A stretch of DNA of 64,000 bases from Paracyclopina nana (GCA_019096065.1 JAGUCH010000006.1:516001-580000); one strand, 5' to 3'. Shown: positions 11,394 through 23,664, numbered from the stretch's first letter. Notes: generated by a model not told the origin, from the sequence alone. A program made the numbers and translations.

Positions 11394-13797
11394 ATTTCAG
11401 GGTGAAGAAGAAGAAGAAGATATCATATAGCTTGGGAGAGGATCTTGGAATTGCCAATATTTGATGTGATTCTGTGAAGAAGCAATAAAAATCTGCCACT
11501 GCAGTATTTCTGCTGCTTGTCCACACCAAGTAATCCCCACTTTTTCTGGCAAAAAAGGGGACCTTTTTTGCTGTCAGGCAAAAGTTTGGCACCTCCACAC
11601 AATTGCTTATTGCTGCATTTCTCTCCTTGAGTATCAAAATGGCAGAAATTGACTCTTTCATCAGCCTCCAGCCCAGTGTGGATGAACTGCCTATATTTTT
11701 ATGCATGACTCAAAGCCCTTTGCATGGCAAATTGCAAAGGTAGGCTAGTTTTTGCAATATCACTCCACATTATATTTTGCAGCTGACCTCCTTTTTCTTT
11801 CCCCCTTTCTTTAATTCTGAGAAGGATGATGAAACTAATAGGCCATGACAAATGGGAGCAAAATTTTTTTTGCAATGAATTACACACAATGGGATTCAAA
11901 AATACATATACCCAGAACATGACAACAATTGCTGATTGTTTGGGAGGAGCTGATCTGGATTTGATTAGGACTTGGTCTCAGTAACTAGGTTTAGCTAAGC
12001 AATGATCCAGCAATGATTGGAGAAGATGAGAACATTGGCGTTTCCTTATCTTTTCCAATCATGGCTGTTTCATAGCCAAAATATACTATTTCTTCAAGAA
12101 AAAGCATCTTTTAAGCTGTGTTTCTTGAGCTAGATAACTTGGTCAGATTTCAAGCCCAAAAAAAGCATGGATAAATCTGGAAAATTTGGGGCTGAGTCCC
12201 AACCCAAAAAAGCTTAGATTATTGCCTTATAAAATGATTAGCACCAGCTTTTGGAACGATTTACAAAGCCATAAACAAACTCCTCCTATGCGATGATCTC
12301 ACGTCAAAAAGACTCATTTTGATCCTTTTTTACAATCACAAAGAAGAAGAAGAACTCATAAGTAGAACAGCACGCGTATAACTAATGGCAGCAATAATGA
12401 GCTTCATAAAGGTTAATTTATCCCAGTCAATTTCAGGCTCAAGCCACCCTTATTTTTTGCCACTAAGGGCACAAAGTGAAAAAAGACCCTTACATTTTGG
12501 CAAAATTAATTTCTCCTGCAGAGAAGAATGGTGTCATATCATGTTTAAGGTGCTTTCTTCAGGCTAATTTAATTTCTTGAGTCATTGGCTGAAAATAATG
12601 GATGCTCCTCACAGCAGCAGCAAAATTGGGCACAAAATCCCTGCAGCAGAGTGTAAACAAAGAAGCATGGCAATGCTGTTACGTAATAAGAAGGCAACAC
12701 ATCCAAATTGACTAGCTAGGATTAATGAACTTCTCAAGAGAAAATATGAAAGGTTGGCAGGAATTCAGGTGAAGCTGATAAAAATGAATACTATACACAG
12801 CTATCTATTTATGACCCTTGTCATGTCACTCTGGAAAGGGAGACTGCAAATGCGCTAACAACTTCAAACTTGTCACCCCCTTTGTGTTTATACTTCACAT
12901 TAGAATGCAAACAGCAAGATAAGAAACATTTTCCAAACTCAGATTTCACCTTTTTTGCTCATGCTCTGAGCAAAAAGGGCAGCTGATTGAAAATCAGATT
13001 GGCCATTGACTCAAATGTATTCCATAGGTGTCTATTTTTGTGTCCATGCTTGCTCTCATTATTAAAAACTTGTCTTACCTAGAAAGATAAAGAAACTTGA
13101 TATTAGTGATCAAAGGATTTGCTGTAGCTCTTTTTTTTTTTGCAGCAACTTTTGCAGACTTTGCTCATCTACTCCCAATTGAGGTGAGAAGACCATGGCC
13201 TAAATATACCTGCAATAAAACGCTAGAGTCTTTGATTCCTTGGGGAACTTTGAAAATGCTGAGCGTCACTCGACGGCGCCATAGGGGAAAACCGTTAGAA
13301 ATTGGCGAGACTTGGCGGCGCCAGACAACAAAAATTACCTCACGCAGCCTCAGTGGCATTTTGGGGCAGAAAAAAGGCACCAATAGGACTTTTTATGGAG
13401 CATCTGAAGGTAATTTGGGTGCTGTCAAGCCCAAGATTATGACGAATATGTGGTGGTGCATGTATTTTGACCTCCTGATGAATTTGTTTACATTTCAAAT
13501 GAAGTCCATCATTAGCCAAGGCATTTATCATCTGGCACAGAGGGAAAAGATGGGCAAAAAATGGCCAGTGGATGGAGAAATTGTGTAATTGATGTCCTCC
13601 ATTGTGCACCCATCATTATTGACTGCTAATGGCCATTTTTTCCCTTGGAATAGTAATAATAAGAAAAAATATACCTTGAGGCCCATCGATCTGCTCGTGA
13701 TTGAATACGAGATGTGGGCAACACACTGTGATAGCATATCGATTACGTAACAAGCCTAATTCCATAAAATATGATTCGGAACAAAAAGTTCGATTTT
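11394..13797. other. Gene-free AT-rich DNA
   Basis: No supported exon. A GAA-rich run lies at 11,403-11,420. A sequence related to the GGCGCC repeat at 6.1-6.4 kb occurs near 13,265-13,330. Nothing else was recognised. Confidence 0.45.
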
Positions 13798-14429
13798 TTA
13801 ACAGCTCCTGACTGTAAGCCACAAGCAATCCTGATACAAGGTTTCGGATTCGAAAATCAGTTTTTTGGCCCAAACCCCTTGCAATAGTGTGAAAAGTTGG
13901 AAAATTAAGTTTCATGACCACTGGACCACTCTAGGGTGGTCAAGTGGTGCGGTAAGCAAAATGCTGTTTAGATTAAGGCAAAAATGAATGGGGGCCTAGC
14001 TGGAGGTGTGGGTATGGCCAGAAATCAACTATACCCTAATTATCTAGGCCCTGGGGGGGTCTCTAGGTGTCAGGGAAAAAAAGTTGAAAAACGTAAACAA
14101 ACTAGTTGAAAAATGGCCAAAATTCACTTTTTCGGACCCTACTTTGAGGGCATTTTCCTCCCATGTCAGTGGATGGATTTTTGATTTTTCAACTCTGGAT
14201 GAAAGTCAAAGATTGGAACTGTCATTACAAAAAAGAAAATTCATTATATGTCTGCAGATGGAGCTCCTGGAGCGATTCAAAAATACACATTTTTTACAAA
14301 AATGACATTACAGTAAAACATATAAAACTGACAAGCAGAAGTGAAGTCAAATACAAACATTTTTTTATCATCACAAACATGTCAGTGCACACACAGAGGC
14401 TTCTCCCAAACAAAAAATTCAGGATATAT

Positions 14430-16060
14430 AGGCCCTGCCCTGGCCAGGAGCCTGGGCGGTCCCATTTATTCTCTGCTGTAACAGCTACATAGGCCAACAG
14501 GGAGCCCTTGGCTCCCATGTCAGTGGATGAAAGTGTCCTTTTTTGGCCTCCTGAGGTCTGTGCTGACCTTGAGGCTTGGGCCAATCAAAAAAATTCAGGG
14601 TACATTGGCCCTGGCCTGGAGCCAGGGCGGTACCGGTTATGCTCTGCTGCAGCAGCTACATAGGCCAATAGGGAGCCCCTGGCTCCCATGTCAGTGGATG
14701 AAAGTGTCCTTTTTTGGCCTTCTGAGGTCTGTGCTGACCTGGAGGCTTGGTCCAAGCAAAACAATTCAGGGTACATTGGCCCTGGCCTGGAGCCAGGGCG
14801 GTACCGGTTATACACTCTGCTGCAGCAGCTACATAGGCCAACAGGGAGCCCCTGGCTCCCATGTCAGTGGATGAAAGTGCCCTTTTTCAGCCTCCTGAGG
14901 TCTGTGCTGACCTGGAGGCTTGGTCCAGGGCGGTACAGGTTATACTCTGCTGCAGCAGCAACATAGGCCAACAGGTAGCCCCTGGCTCCCATGTCAGTGG
15001 ATGAAAATGTCCTTTTTCAGCCTCCTGAGGTCTGTGCTGGCCTGGAGGCTTGGTCCAAATAAAAATTCAGGGTACATTGGCCCTGGCCTGGAGCCTGGGC
15101 GGTACCGGTTATACACTCCTGCTGCAGCAGCTACATAGGCCAACAGGAGCCCCTGGCTCCCATGTCAGTGGATGAAAATGTCCTTTTTCAGCCTCCTGAG
15201 GTTTGTGCTGACCTGGAGGCTTGGTCCAAGCAAAAATTCAGGGTACATTGGCCCTGGCCAGGAGCCAGGGCGGTACCGGTTATACTCTGCTGCAGCAGCT
15301 ACATAGGCCAACAGGGAGCCCCTGGCTCCCATGTCAGAGGATGAAAGTGCCCTTTTTCAGCCTCCTGAGGTCTGTGCTGGCCTGGAGGCTTGGTCCAAAT
15401 AAAAAATTCAGGGTACATTGGCCCTGGCCTGGAGCCAGGGCGGTACCGGTTATACACTCTGCTGCAGCAGCTACATAGGCCAACAGGGAGCCCCTGGCTC
15501 CCATGTCAGTGGATGAAAGTGCCCTTTTCAGCCTCCTGAGGTTTGTGCTGACCTGAGGCTTGGTCCAAGCAAAAAAATTCAGGGTACATTGGCCCTGGCC
15601 AGGAGCCAGGCGGTACCGGTTATACTCTGCTGCAGCAGCTACATAGGCCAACAGGAGCCCCTGGCTCCATGTCAGTGGATGAAAATGTCCTTTTTCAGCC
15701 TCCTGAGGTCTGTGCTGGCCTGGAGGCTTGGTCCAAATAAAAAAATTCAGGTACATTGGCCCTGGCCTGGAGCCTGGGCGGTACTGGTTATACACTCTGC
15801 TGCAGCAGCTACATAGGCCAACAGGGAGCCCCTGGCTCCCATGTCAGTGGATGAAAGTGCCCTTTTTCAGCCTCCTGAGGTTTATGATGACCTGGAGGCT
15901 GGGTCCAAGCAAAAAAATTCAGGGTACATTGGCCCTGGCCTGGAGCCAGGGCGGTACCGGTTATGCTCTACTGCAGCAGCTTCATTGGCCAACAGGTAGC
16001 CCCTGGCTCCCATGTCAGTGAATGAAAGTGTCCTTTTTCAGCCTCCTGAGGTCCAAAAGC
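14430..16060 (+). repeat. Left-arm tandem array of a ~171-bp unit (about 10 copies)
   Basis: The block CAGTGGATGAAAGTGTCC (with variants) recurs near 14520, 14691, 14863, 14995, 15165, 15336, 15508, 15674, 15846 and 16016. Spacing is about 170 bases except one shortened copy of about 132. Each unit carries CCTGAGGTCTGTGCTG, a GGCCCTGGCC.GGAGCCAGGGC hairpin, GGTACCGGTTATAC and the palindrome CTGCTGCAGCAG. Small indels between copies show ongoing decay. Confidence 0.85.
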
Positions 16061-16224
16061 AAAGAAAATCTGAACACCGATGAATTGTGGGTAGAAATGG
16101 AGTCCCATTTGTGATCAAAAGGTCTAATGAATCCTTGAAAATAAATTTGATAAACAGGCTATTGATCTGAGAGTCTGAAAAAACTCATAAGAATGAAAAA
16201 TTAACAAAATGTATAGCTGAAACT

Positions 16225-17060
16225 GCCCAGACCAATGTACCCTGAATTTTTTTGCTTGGACCAAGCCTCCAGGTCAGCACAGACCTCAGGAGGCTGAAAA
16301 AGGACACTTTCATCCACTGACATGGGAGCCAGGGGCTCCCTGTTGGCCTATGTAGCTGCTGCAGCAGAGTGTATAACCGGTACCGCCCAGGCTCCAGGCC
16401 AGGGCCAATGTACCCTGAATTTTTTTATTTGGACCAAGCCTCCAGGCCAGCACAGACCTCAGGAGGCTGAAAAAGGACATTTTCATCCACTGACATGGGA
16501 GCCAGGGGCTACCTGTTGGCCTATGTAGCTGCTGCAGCAGAGTATAACCGGTACCGCCCTGGACCAAGCCTCCAGGTCAGCACAGACCTCAGGAGGCTGA
16601 AAAAGGGCACTTTCATCCACTGACATGGGAGCCAGGGGCTCCCTGTTGGCCTATGTAGCTGCTGCAGCAGAGTGTATAACCGGTACCGCCCAGGCTCCAG
16701 GCCAGGGCCAATGTACCCTGAATTTTTTTGCTTGGACCAAGCCTCCAGGTCAGCACAGACCTCAGGAGGCCAAAAAAGGACACTTTCATCCACTGACATG
16801 GGAGCCAGGGGCTACCTGTTGGCCTATGAAGCTGCTGCAGTAGAGCATGGGTCCCAGGCCGCCCTGGCTCCAGGCCAGGGCCAATGTACCCTGAATTTTT
16901 TTGATTGGCCCAAGCCTCAAGGTCAGCACAGACCTCAGGAGGCCAAAAAAGGACACTTTCATCCACTGACATGGGAGCCAAGGGCTCCCTGTTGGCCTAT
17001 GTAGCTGTTACAGCAGAGAATAAATGGGACCGCCCAGGCTCCTGGCCAGGGGCAGGGCCT
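16225..17060 (-). repeat. Right-arm tandem array of the same unit (about 5 copies)
   Basis: The complement of the left-arm unit recurs near 16313, 16487, 16618, 16793 and 16966, again including one shortened unit (16487-16618). The shortened unit is also present on the left, so the arms share internal history. The difference in copy number (about 10 versus 5) indicates unequal exchange or slippage after the arms formed. Confidence 0.85.
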
Positions 17061-17693
17061 ATATATCCTGAATTTTTTTGTTTGGGAGAAGCCTCTGGGT
17101 GTGCACTGACATGTTTGTGATGATAAAAAAATGTTTGTATTTGACTTCACTTCTGCTTGTCAGTTTTATATGTTTTACTGTAAAGTCATTATTGTAAAAA
17201 ATGTGTATTTTTGAATCGCTCCAGGAGCTCCATCTGCAGACATATAATGAATTTTCTTTTTTGTAATGACAGTTCCAATCTTTGACTTTCATCCAGAGTT
17301 GAAAAATCAAAAATCCATCCACTGACATGGGAGGAAAATGCCCTCAAAGTAGGGTCCGAAAAAGTGAATTTTGGCCATTTTTCAACTAGTTTGTTTACGT
17401 TTTTCAACTTTTTTTCCCTGACACCTAGAGACCCCCCCAGGGCCTAGATAATTAGGGTATAGTTGATTTCTGGCCATACCCACACCTCCAGCTAGGCCCC
17501 CATTCATTTTTGCCTTAATCTAAACAGCATTTTGCTTACCGCACCACTTGACCACCCTAGAGTGGTCCAGTGGTCATGAAACTTAATTTTCCAACTTTTC
17601 ACACTATTGCAAGGGGTTTGGGCCAAAAAACTGATTTTCGAATCCGAAACCTTGTATCAGGATTGCTTGTGGCTTACAGTCAGGAGCTGTTAA

Positions 17694-17933
17694 GAGTTGG
17701 ACTTTGTTACTTTTCTCAAAATGAAAAGGGTAAAAAGAGGACTCGTTAAGAGGACAAAAAGAGGCTTTTTCTTCCCCTTTTTCAAATCACAGTGGCTCGT
17801 TCTCCTTGATTGTTCCGATATCCTTTGTCTGTCTGCTTCAATTCATTTTTAAAGGTAGAAATAAAGCAAGCACTCAACTTGTCTCTAGGGTGGTCCCTTC
17901 GAGAAATCAGCCCCTTTTGTAAGTATTAACACT
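17694..17933. other. Short spacer between the foldback element and the palindrome
   Basis: Non-coding. It contains purine-rich GAGGAC.AAAAAGAGG tracts. No gene was seen. Confidence 0.4.
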
Positions 17934-18082
17934 GGCTCATTATCTTCCGCGTCTTTGATCGTAGCACGGTTGCGGTTTTTATCGGTTCTTATTTATTGAC
18001 GAGGTTGCGACGTCAGTAAATAAGAAGCGATAACAACCGTAAGCATGTTACGATCAATCAAAGACGCGGAAGATAATGAGCC
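17934..18082. mobile_element. 149-bp near-perfect palindrome, MITE-like
   Basis: The left arm GGCTCATTATCTTCCGCGTC continues through TTTGAT to a TATTGACG block. It is mirrored by CGTCAGTAAATAAG through AAAGACGCGGAAGATAATGAGCC. The arms are about 65-75 bases with a loop of under 10 bases (AGGTTGCG). The sequence is CpG-rich in an AT-rich setting, which suggests an insert. No clear target-site duplication was found. It could be a hairpin MITE or a fragment of a larger foldback family. Confidence 0.65.
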
Positions 18083-19105
18083 TCTAACAAGGCTTCTAAG
18101 CACATTTTTTATTTTATAAAATCTTTCTTTAATAAAATGTAATTGTAATTGCTAAAAAACATAAAAACTGAGCTCCTGCTATCAAAATGCAAAATCTGAA
18201 ATATTTTTGCCTTTCGGAGCATTGAACTTTCAATCTAAAATTATTTTCTAGCACGTTTTTAATATAATTATTTCAATTTGGAGGACTGAAAAAATTCAAT
18301 TAGGAATATTGAAAATAAAGCTGCGAGAGTAATGAATGATATTTCTATAGCCAAAAAAGCTAAAAATGCTGTAAAGTAAGCATAAAAGCCTTCCTTTACT
18401 TGCTTTTGCTAACTCCCACTGTGTTATGCAGATATTAATTTTCTCGATGTATTTCCCACCCTAGTAATAAGTGTATTACTAGTCATGTGCCGCGGCAGAT
18501 GCTCGGTCACGCTCATTGCTTGTCAGTTCTTCTTGAGCCTTTTTTCTCTCAGTACACACATATTTAGCTGTGCAGTAACTTACTTATTTTTTTCTGCTCA
18601 TGTATGGTCTTCTTCTGGGGCCTTGAGCATGCATAATGGCCGAAACTAGGGCCAACTTGGGCCAATGGACATTTAAGGCCAATTTTTCACAAGAAATCAT
18701 GTGTTTTCAGCCCACTGTGCAAAGTTGGGAATATTTATTGGGGCGAAAGTTTCAAAGCAAAACTAGAGGAATTTGGGCAAATAATGGTCAAAATTAATTG
18801 TTGTCATATTTGAGCATGCTGGCAAAATTTGGTTGTGCTTTGTGCAAGATGCGGGACCAAGGGTAAAATCCAATTTAGAAAGCCCAATTGTGGCTCAGTT
18901 TCTGAAGTTTAATTACGAAATGTCTTTCGGAGGCAGGACATTCGGCAAAGTTTGCTCGAGTTTGAGTGACGTCATCACCTGTGCACATTGTGGCAAAATT
19001 TGCCCTTCTTCTTAACCATAAGCAATACAGGCACACCACGTGAAAATAAACTAAAATTCAAATGAATAATTTTAATGAAAATTGCAATAGAATTTATACG
19101 TGAAT
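18083..19105. other. Gene-free AT-rich DNA
   Basis: No supported exon on either strand. CCCACTGTG words occur near 18416 and 18712. Confidence 0.45.
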
Positions 19106-19106
19106 T

Positions 19107-19532
19107 GACTTACAATTTATCAACAAGTTATTTACAAATTTATCAACAAGTTATTTACAAATTTTCTCAACTAGTCATTTACAATTGTATTAACAAGTTA
19201 TTTGCAAATTTATTGACAAGATATTAACAAATTTATCAACAAGATATTAACAAATTTATCAACAAGATATTAACAAATTTATCAACAAGTTATTTACAAA
19301 TTTATCAACGAGTCATTTACAAATGTATTAACGAGTTTTTTACAAATTTTTCAACAAGTTATTAACTGATTTATCAACAAGTTATTTACAAATTTGTAAA
19401 CAAGTCACTTACAAATGCATTAACAAGTTTATAAAAAAAATGTTCAGCAAGTTATTGACAAATGTATCAACAAGTTATTTACTAATATTTTAGCAAGTTA
19501 TTCACTAATATATTATCAAGTTATTTACAAGT
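19107..19532. repeat. Minisatellite, ~22-bp unit, about 19 copies
   Basis: The unit TTTATCAACAAGTTATTTACAA is repeated with substitutions across the interval. There is a local subfamily TTTATCAACAAGATATTAACAA near 19,208-19,280, showing recent local amplification. No coding potential. Confidence 0.85.
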
Positions 19533-22500
19533 TTTAGTCATTTCATGCATCAAAATAAAAATAAGGCAATCTTCATAACAAAATTTTTCTTAATTAAATG
19601 AGAAAATTGTATTTATGGCCCAAATTCCAGCACAAATTACTCATTGTTTACATTAATGGAACAAAAATGCCTTTTTATACACCTGCAATTATTTCTTTTG
19701 GTAAGTTTTTCAGATAAACTTATTCATTGCTTTACACTACATTGATGACAAGCAATTGTGTCATGAGTCTCCATAAGCAATTAATCATATTTTTTTGCTC
19801 TACATGGGCAGCAAAATAAGCTCGAACAAAAAAATGCTTCATTGGCTTCTTAGCGTAGTCGAACTCAAGTGGAATTTCAAGCAGACGAAACTTGATTCTC
19901 CTACTTTCCCTCGTGTAAAACCTTGATTTTGCACACTGGGCTAATTTCCCCCACAGTGGACTAGCTGCGTATGAATGAAATTGAATTCTCACAAAAATAA
20001 TGGCCGCCCATTTAAAGGAAAACGCGGGCCAACTTTCTTCCACTGAAATACTTGTCTATACACAACTTGTATTCAAAATAACACACTGGGCGGAAAAGAG
20101 GTCAAAATGCACTTTTCACCTGCTCGATGCTGCTCCAAAGAATTTTTGCCGCATTTCTCCTTTTTATTGCTGATTTGGCCTGAAATACCCCTTAAAATAC
20201 TTTAAGAACAGCCACAGTGGATTATTTTTTCACTTTGGCTCGCATCTCTAATTTTTGGAATTTATGCCAAAAAAAAAAGTTATTTATTTTTCATAGCTTG
20301 TTTTTGTTGCATTTTATATATATTATGAAGGACAAAGAAAAATTGCGTCTTATTTGTCAAATGAATGAGTTCCACTGTGTAATGTCATTTCCTTTACAGC
20401 TGTAAAAAAAGGGTGTGGCCAAAAGCTGCTGCTTCTTCATTCATAGACATTTTGAAACTGGAGGGTGTAAAATTCAATTTTTGTTTACCATTGTATAAGA
20501 CATGCACTGTGGGGGCTAGCGGACGGCTAAAAACTCTTTCTTGAGATTTCCAGACAGATTATTGGCAATTTCCGCTTCAGCTTAACCTATCTATAATGAT
20601 AAGCCAATTTTTCCGTCAAATGACGGTTGAGTGCTTTTCTGATTTCTTACTCGTGCAAATGCACACACTGTAAATATTGTTTATTATGAAAAAAAACACT
20701 GTTGCGTGGTGTCGTCACCTTTTTTAAATAGCTCACTGTGCTCATTGCATGACCCATTTTTATCATTTTCTTCCATGGCCAAATCAAGGGTGAAATTATC
20801 ATTCAGAGCAATTTGCCACCAGGGCTCTCACGCAATTTTTATGCGCATATTTTATGTACTGAATTCAAAATTGCACACTGGCCAATTTTCTCTTTTTTTA
20901 TTCAGTAAGATGTTCATTTTTGACTTACAACTTCATTATTAGGCCACATTTGCAGCAGAAACGAATTTTTGCCACATGCAATTATTTCAGCCTAGCAAAA
21001 ACTTGCAGAATGAAGGGAATTGCATAACTAAAAGGAGGCATTTTGAGTGTCCTACAATTATTTGGCTAATTAAGTATGATTTGACGCAATAATAGATTCT
21101 TAAGTGGATTTCTCACGTGGAACATCTGCCACAATTACAGCACAAGAACGAAATAATGAAAATGACACAATCAAATCACGCTGTCAATTCTGATCATTTT
21201 CCCACTGTGCAAGTTTTTCTATAAGTCTTTGTATGATGTATGAAATCTAAGTTTATGTTTCTTTCAAAAAAAATTAGACTTGAAATCTAAGCAGTGCAAG
21301 TTTCTCAATTTTAAAATCTTCTAAAAAACTGTGCTCAAATTCTATCAAGAAATGGAGTGAATAAAGGCATTTTTTTAATCACGCCTTTTCAGCTCCAATG
21401 TCCCCACTGTGCATGTGATGGCCTTTTTTAGGTGTCTAACCTTAGGACAGAGAGCTGCATTCAAACTCGAGCTTTCCCAGAAAAGCAAACACTCAATGTT
21501 TCATTATGAAAATGAGTCATGTCAAAAGGGGGAGGTCAGGCTGTATTTTTGCACAGTGGGAATAGCGCAGCCATTTTGCCAAGATGTATGAAAAGGCTTA
21601 TGCGACACTTATGATACTTTATCTTTCTTAAGCTTTTGCTTTGTGGTAGCAACTGGCAACTGATGCTCCATTATTACCTAGGGATTTGGCATCCATTTTG
21701 TCCTCTCATTTTTGGAGGCCAAGCAGCCATAAAATGAGGCATTTTCCGCCAATTGCACAGTGGTCAAATGTGAAAGGAGGCCATCAAGATATTTATGAGA
21801 AAACACATACATAAATTGCCAAGGAAAAATTCGAGTTTTTTGCGCTATTACAACAGGATGCAAATATTTGGCTGTAAAACATACTCTATCTGCCCCATCA
21901 TAAAATGGAGGCATTTTATGCTGTATGATATCATGCATGCTGCTTTCCTTGAAAAAAGTGCAATGGGCCAGAAGAAGAAAAGCCCATGGAAAAGAAGAAG
22001 ATGGTTTTATGGTGACCCTGCTTCTTCTACACTTGTATCCTATATTGGCCTTGTAAATCCACAGCTCTCATGAATATGAAGGACAAATCCCAGAGAGCTT
22101 TTAGAGCTACATACACTCAAAAAGAGGCGTTCAACTGGGCTATTTTCAGTTTTAAAAAAACCATATTTTTCTGTTAAGCACCATTTTGCAAATTATCTCA
22201 ATTTCCGGCTTTCTAAGCTTAAGTATTAAAAGATGAAAAAAATTTTATTGCCCAAAAAAAAAGAAATTTTCCAAAATCATCTCAAAAAAGAAACAATTTT
22301 ACTGCCCAAAAATAAAATAATTTTTCCAAATCATCTCAATTTTACAGCTTTCTAAGCTAAAATATTGGAAGATGAAACATTTCATTCAAATAGGATCAAA
22401 GCAAAATTCATTTTTAGAAATACAAATAGATAGAAAAAATTGGAAATGTAGATGAACACCACATAAGTTCAGAGCTCAGAACTCACAAACTTTCAGATCT

Positions 22501-23197
22501 CACACTATCACCACAAATACAGAGCCCTTGGAATTCCCTTTCCCATTGCTATGTGAGTCAATAATACATTTTGCAAGTAGCACAAAAATTCGCAGTGTGT
22601 GTGTGTGTTTAAAAATATGCAAATCTTGTGTCAATCCCAGCTAAAAGCATCCTTTTGAAGCTGCCACCAAAAAAGTGGACAAAAAGTCAGCTGAGGCAAA
22701 ACTTTAAGCCAAACAAAATAGCTGCAGCAGCAGTAAGAAGAAAAATGGCAAAACTTGCTGATCCAAGGTACATCAACTGCACACTGGGCCAAACTCCTCT
22801 CTCAGCACACTGGGCATCACCAAAAATGGCATTTTGAAAAAGCAACAATTAAGCTGCACTCACAATTGAATGCAAGCACTATTGTTTGTTGAGAGGGCAT
22901 TGTGAAAAATAATCAAAGCATTTTTCCCCTCAAAAGGCCATATATTTCAAGGCTTGAAAGGCTTTTTATTTTCTCTCAAGCTGAGAGCTCCTAAGTGTTC
23001 TCAACACAATCCTTGGCTGCTTGCTAAAATAAATGGCCAAATGGCTGCTGTAGTTATAATATGAGAGAAAAAGGCATTCAAATTAAAGAGCTACACTTGC
23101 CATGCATGCCCACTTTTTTATTAGAGTGATGAAAGCTGGATAAAAGTAGCACAAAAGGATGCTTGAGCCTGGCAGAGAAAAGATCAAAGCTTTTTCT
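19533..23197. other. Gene-free DNA enriched in CACTGTG/CACACTGGGC words
   Basis: No supported exon. CACAGTGG, CCCACTGTGC and CACACTGGGC occur repeatedly (for example 19935, 19952, 20088, 20213, 20371, 20505, 20733, 21200, 21405, 21552, 21757, 22782 and 22806). A (GT)n tract lies at about 22,594. Confidence 0.45.
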
Positions 23198-23395
23198 CCA
23201 TTAGTGTAACTCCACTTTTTAACAGGAGATTCTCTGCAGATTGGAACTGAGGCCCCGAGGCTCTAAGCAGCCTCAGTAGCAGCCTCGATTTGTCGCCAGT
23301 TGTGCTCAGCCATTAAATGCTGGCACAAAACACTCCCACTCAAATCTTGAAACTAAATTCCAATTTCAGTTGTTACATCATTCAGCAAGGCTGAA
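23198..23395 (-). pseudogene. Decayed tandem copy of the 3' part of the gene at 23.7-24.3 kb
   Basis: This segment aligns base by base with 23684-23880, about 486 bases away in the same orientation. Examples are CCATTAGTGTAACTCCA and the GATTTGTCGCCA versus GATTTTTTCCCA blocks. Read on the minus strand the frame carries two stop codons (after TEIGI and after ATEAA) that the parent lacks. The final coding stretch SPVKKWSYTNG is nevertheless preserved exactly. The bases following this stretch (GGAGAAA) lack the GT found in the parent. It is best read as a segmental duplication that has since decayed. Confidence 0.7.
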
Positions 23396-23424
23396 AATTA
23401 ATACAACTTTAAAACATTTCAACC

Positions 23425-23450
23425 AAGTTGTAGAGACGTCTCTACAACTT
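23425..23450. repeat. Perfect 26-bp palindrome
   Basis: AAGTTGTAGAGAC is followed immediately by its exact complement GTCTCTACAACTT, with no spacer. It lies between the decayed copy and its parent gene, so it may mark the duplication junction or the joined ends of a small element. Downstream, AAAGTATCGA-type words recur near 23532, 23573, 23620 and 23658. Confidence 0.8.
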
Positions 23451-23664
23451 ATTCATGGTGATTTTTAAAACTTAATTTCGTATTTTAAGAAAGGAATCAT
23501 GTAAGGGTGAATCGAATACAATGTAACTGAAAGTATCGACACAACAATTTTAAGCATCAAATACATCAAAACAAAGTATCGATTCAATTCAAAGATAATG
23601 TGGAGTGCACCCATGTAAGAAAGTATCGTTACACAATTACATTAAAAAACTAATTTAAAAAGTA

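Larger units (their letters stand above)
13802..17689. mobile_element. Foldback DNA element with long inverted arms and TTAA flanks
   Basis: The two ends are long inverted repeats. The left arm begins CAGCTCCTGACTGTAAGCC at 13802 and its complement ends at 17689. Both ends abut the tetranucleotide TTAA (13798-13801 and 17690-17693), which could be a target-site duplication. The outer ~630 bases of each arm are almost identical. Inside lie oppositely oriented tandem arrays of a ~171-bp unit, about ten copies on the left and five on the right, flanking a ~150-bp unique centre (about 16,070-16,220). No transposase frame is seen; the many open frames are translations of the tandem unit. The structure is that of foldback elements such as FB or Galileo, while TTAA is the target of piggyBac-type transposases. 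The element is therefore probably non-autonomous, and the family is unresolved. The high arm identity suggests recent insertion or homogenisation. Confidence 0.85.

Noticed and set aside
13097-13588. Plus-strand open frame of 163 codons
   Set aside because: It includes part of a dispersed GGCGCC repeat and has no domain. A signal-peptide-like start is by chance in T-rich DNA.
14163-17407. Many overlapping open frames with repeated WSQGGTGY and PGSRPGPMY motifs
   Set aside because: All are translations of the 171-base tandem unit or of the inverted arms of the foldback element, equally on both strands. There is no transposase or other domain.
19107-19532. Regular 22-base repeats resembling a CRISPR array
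   Set aside because: The units are contiguous with no unique spacers, and the genome is eukaryotic. It is a minisatellite.
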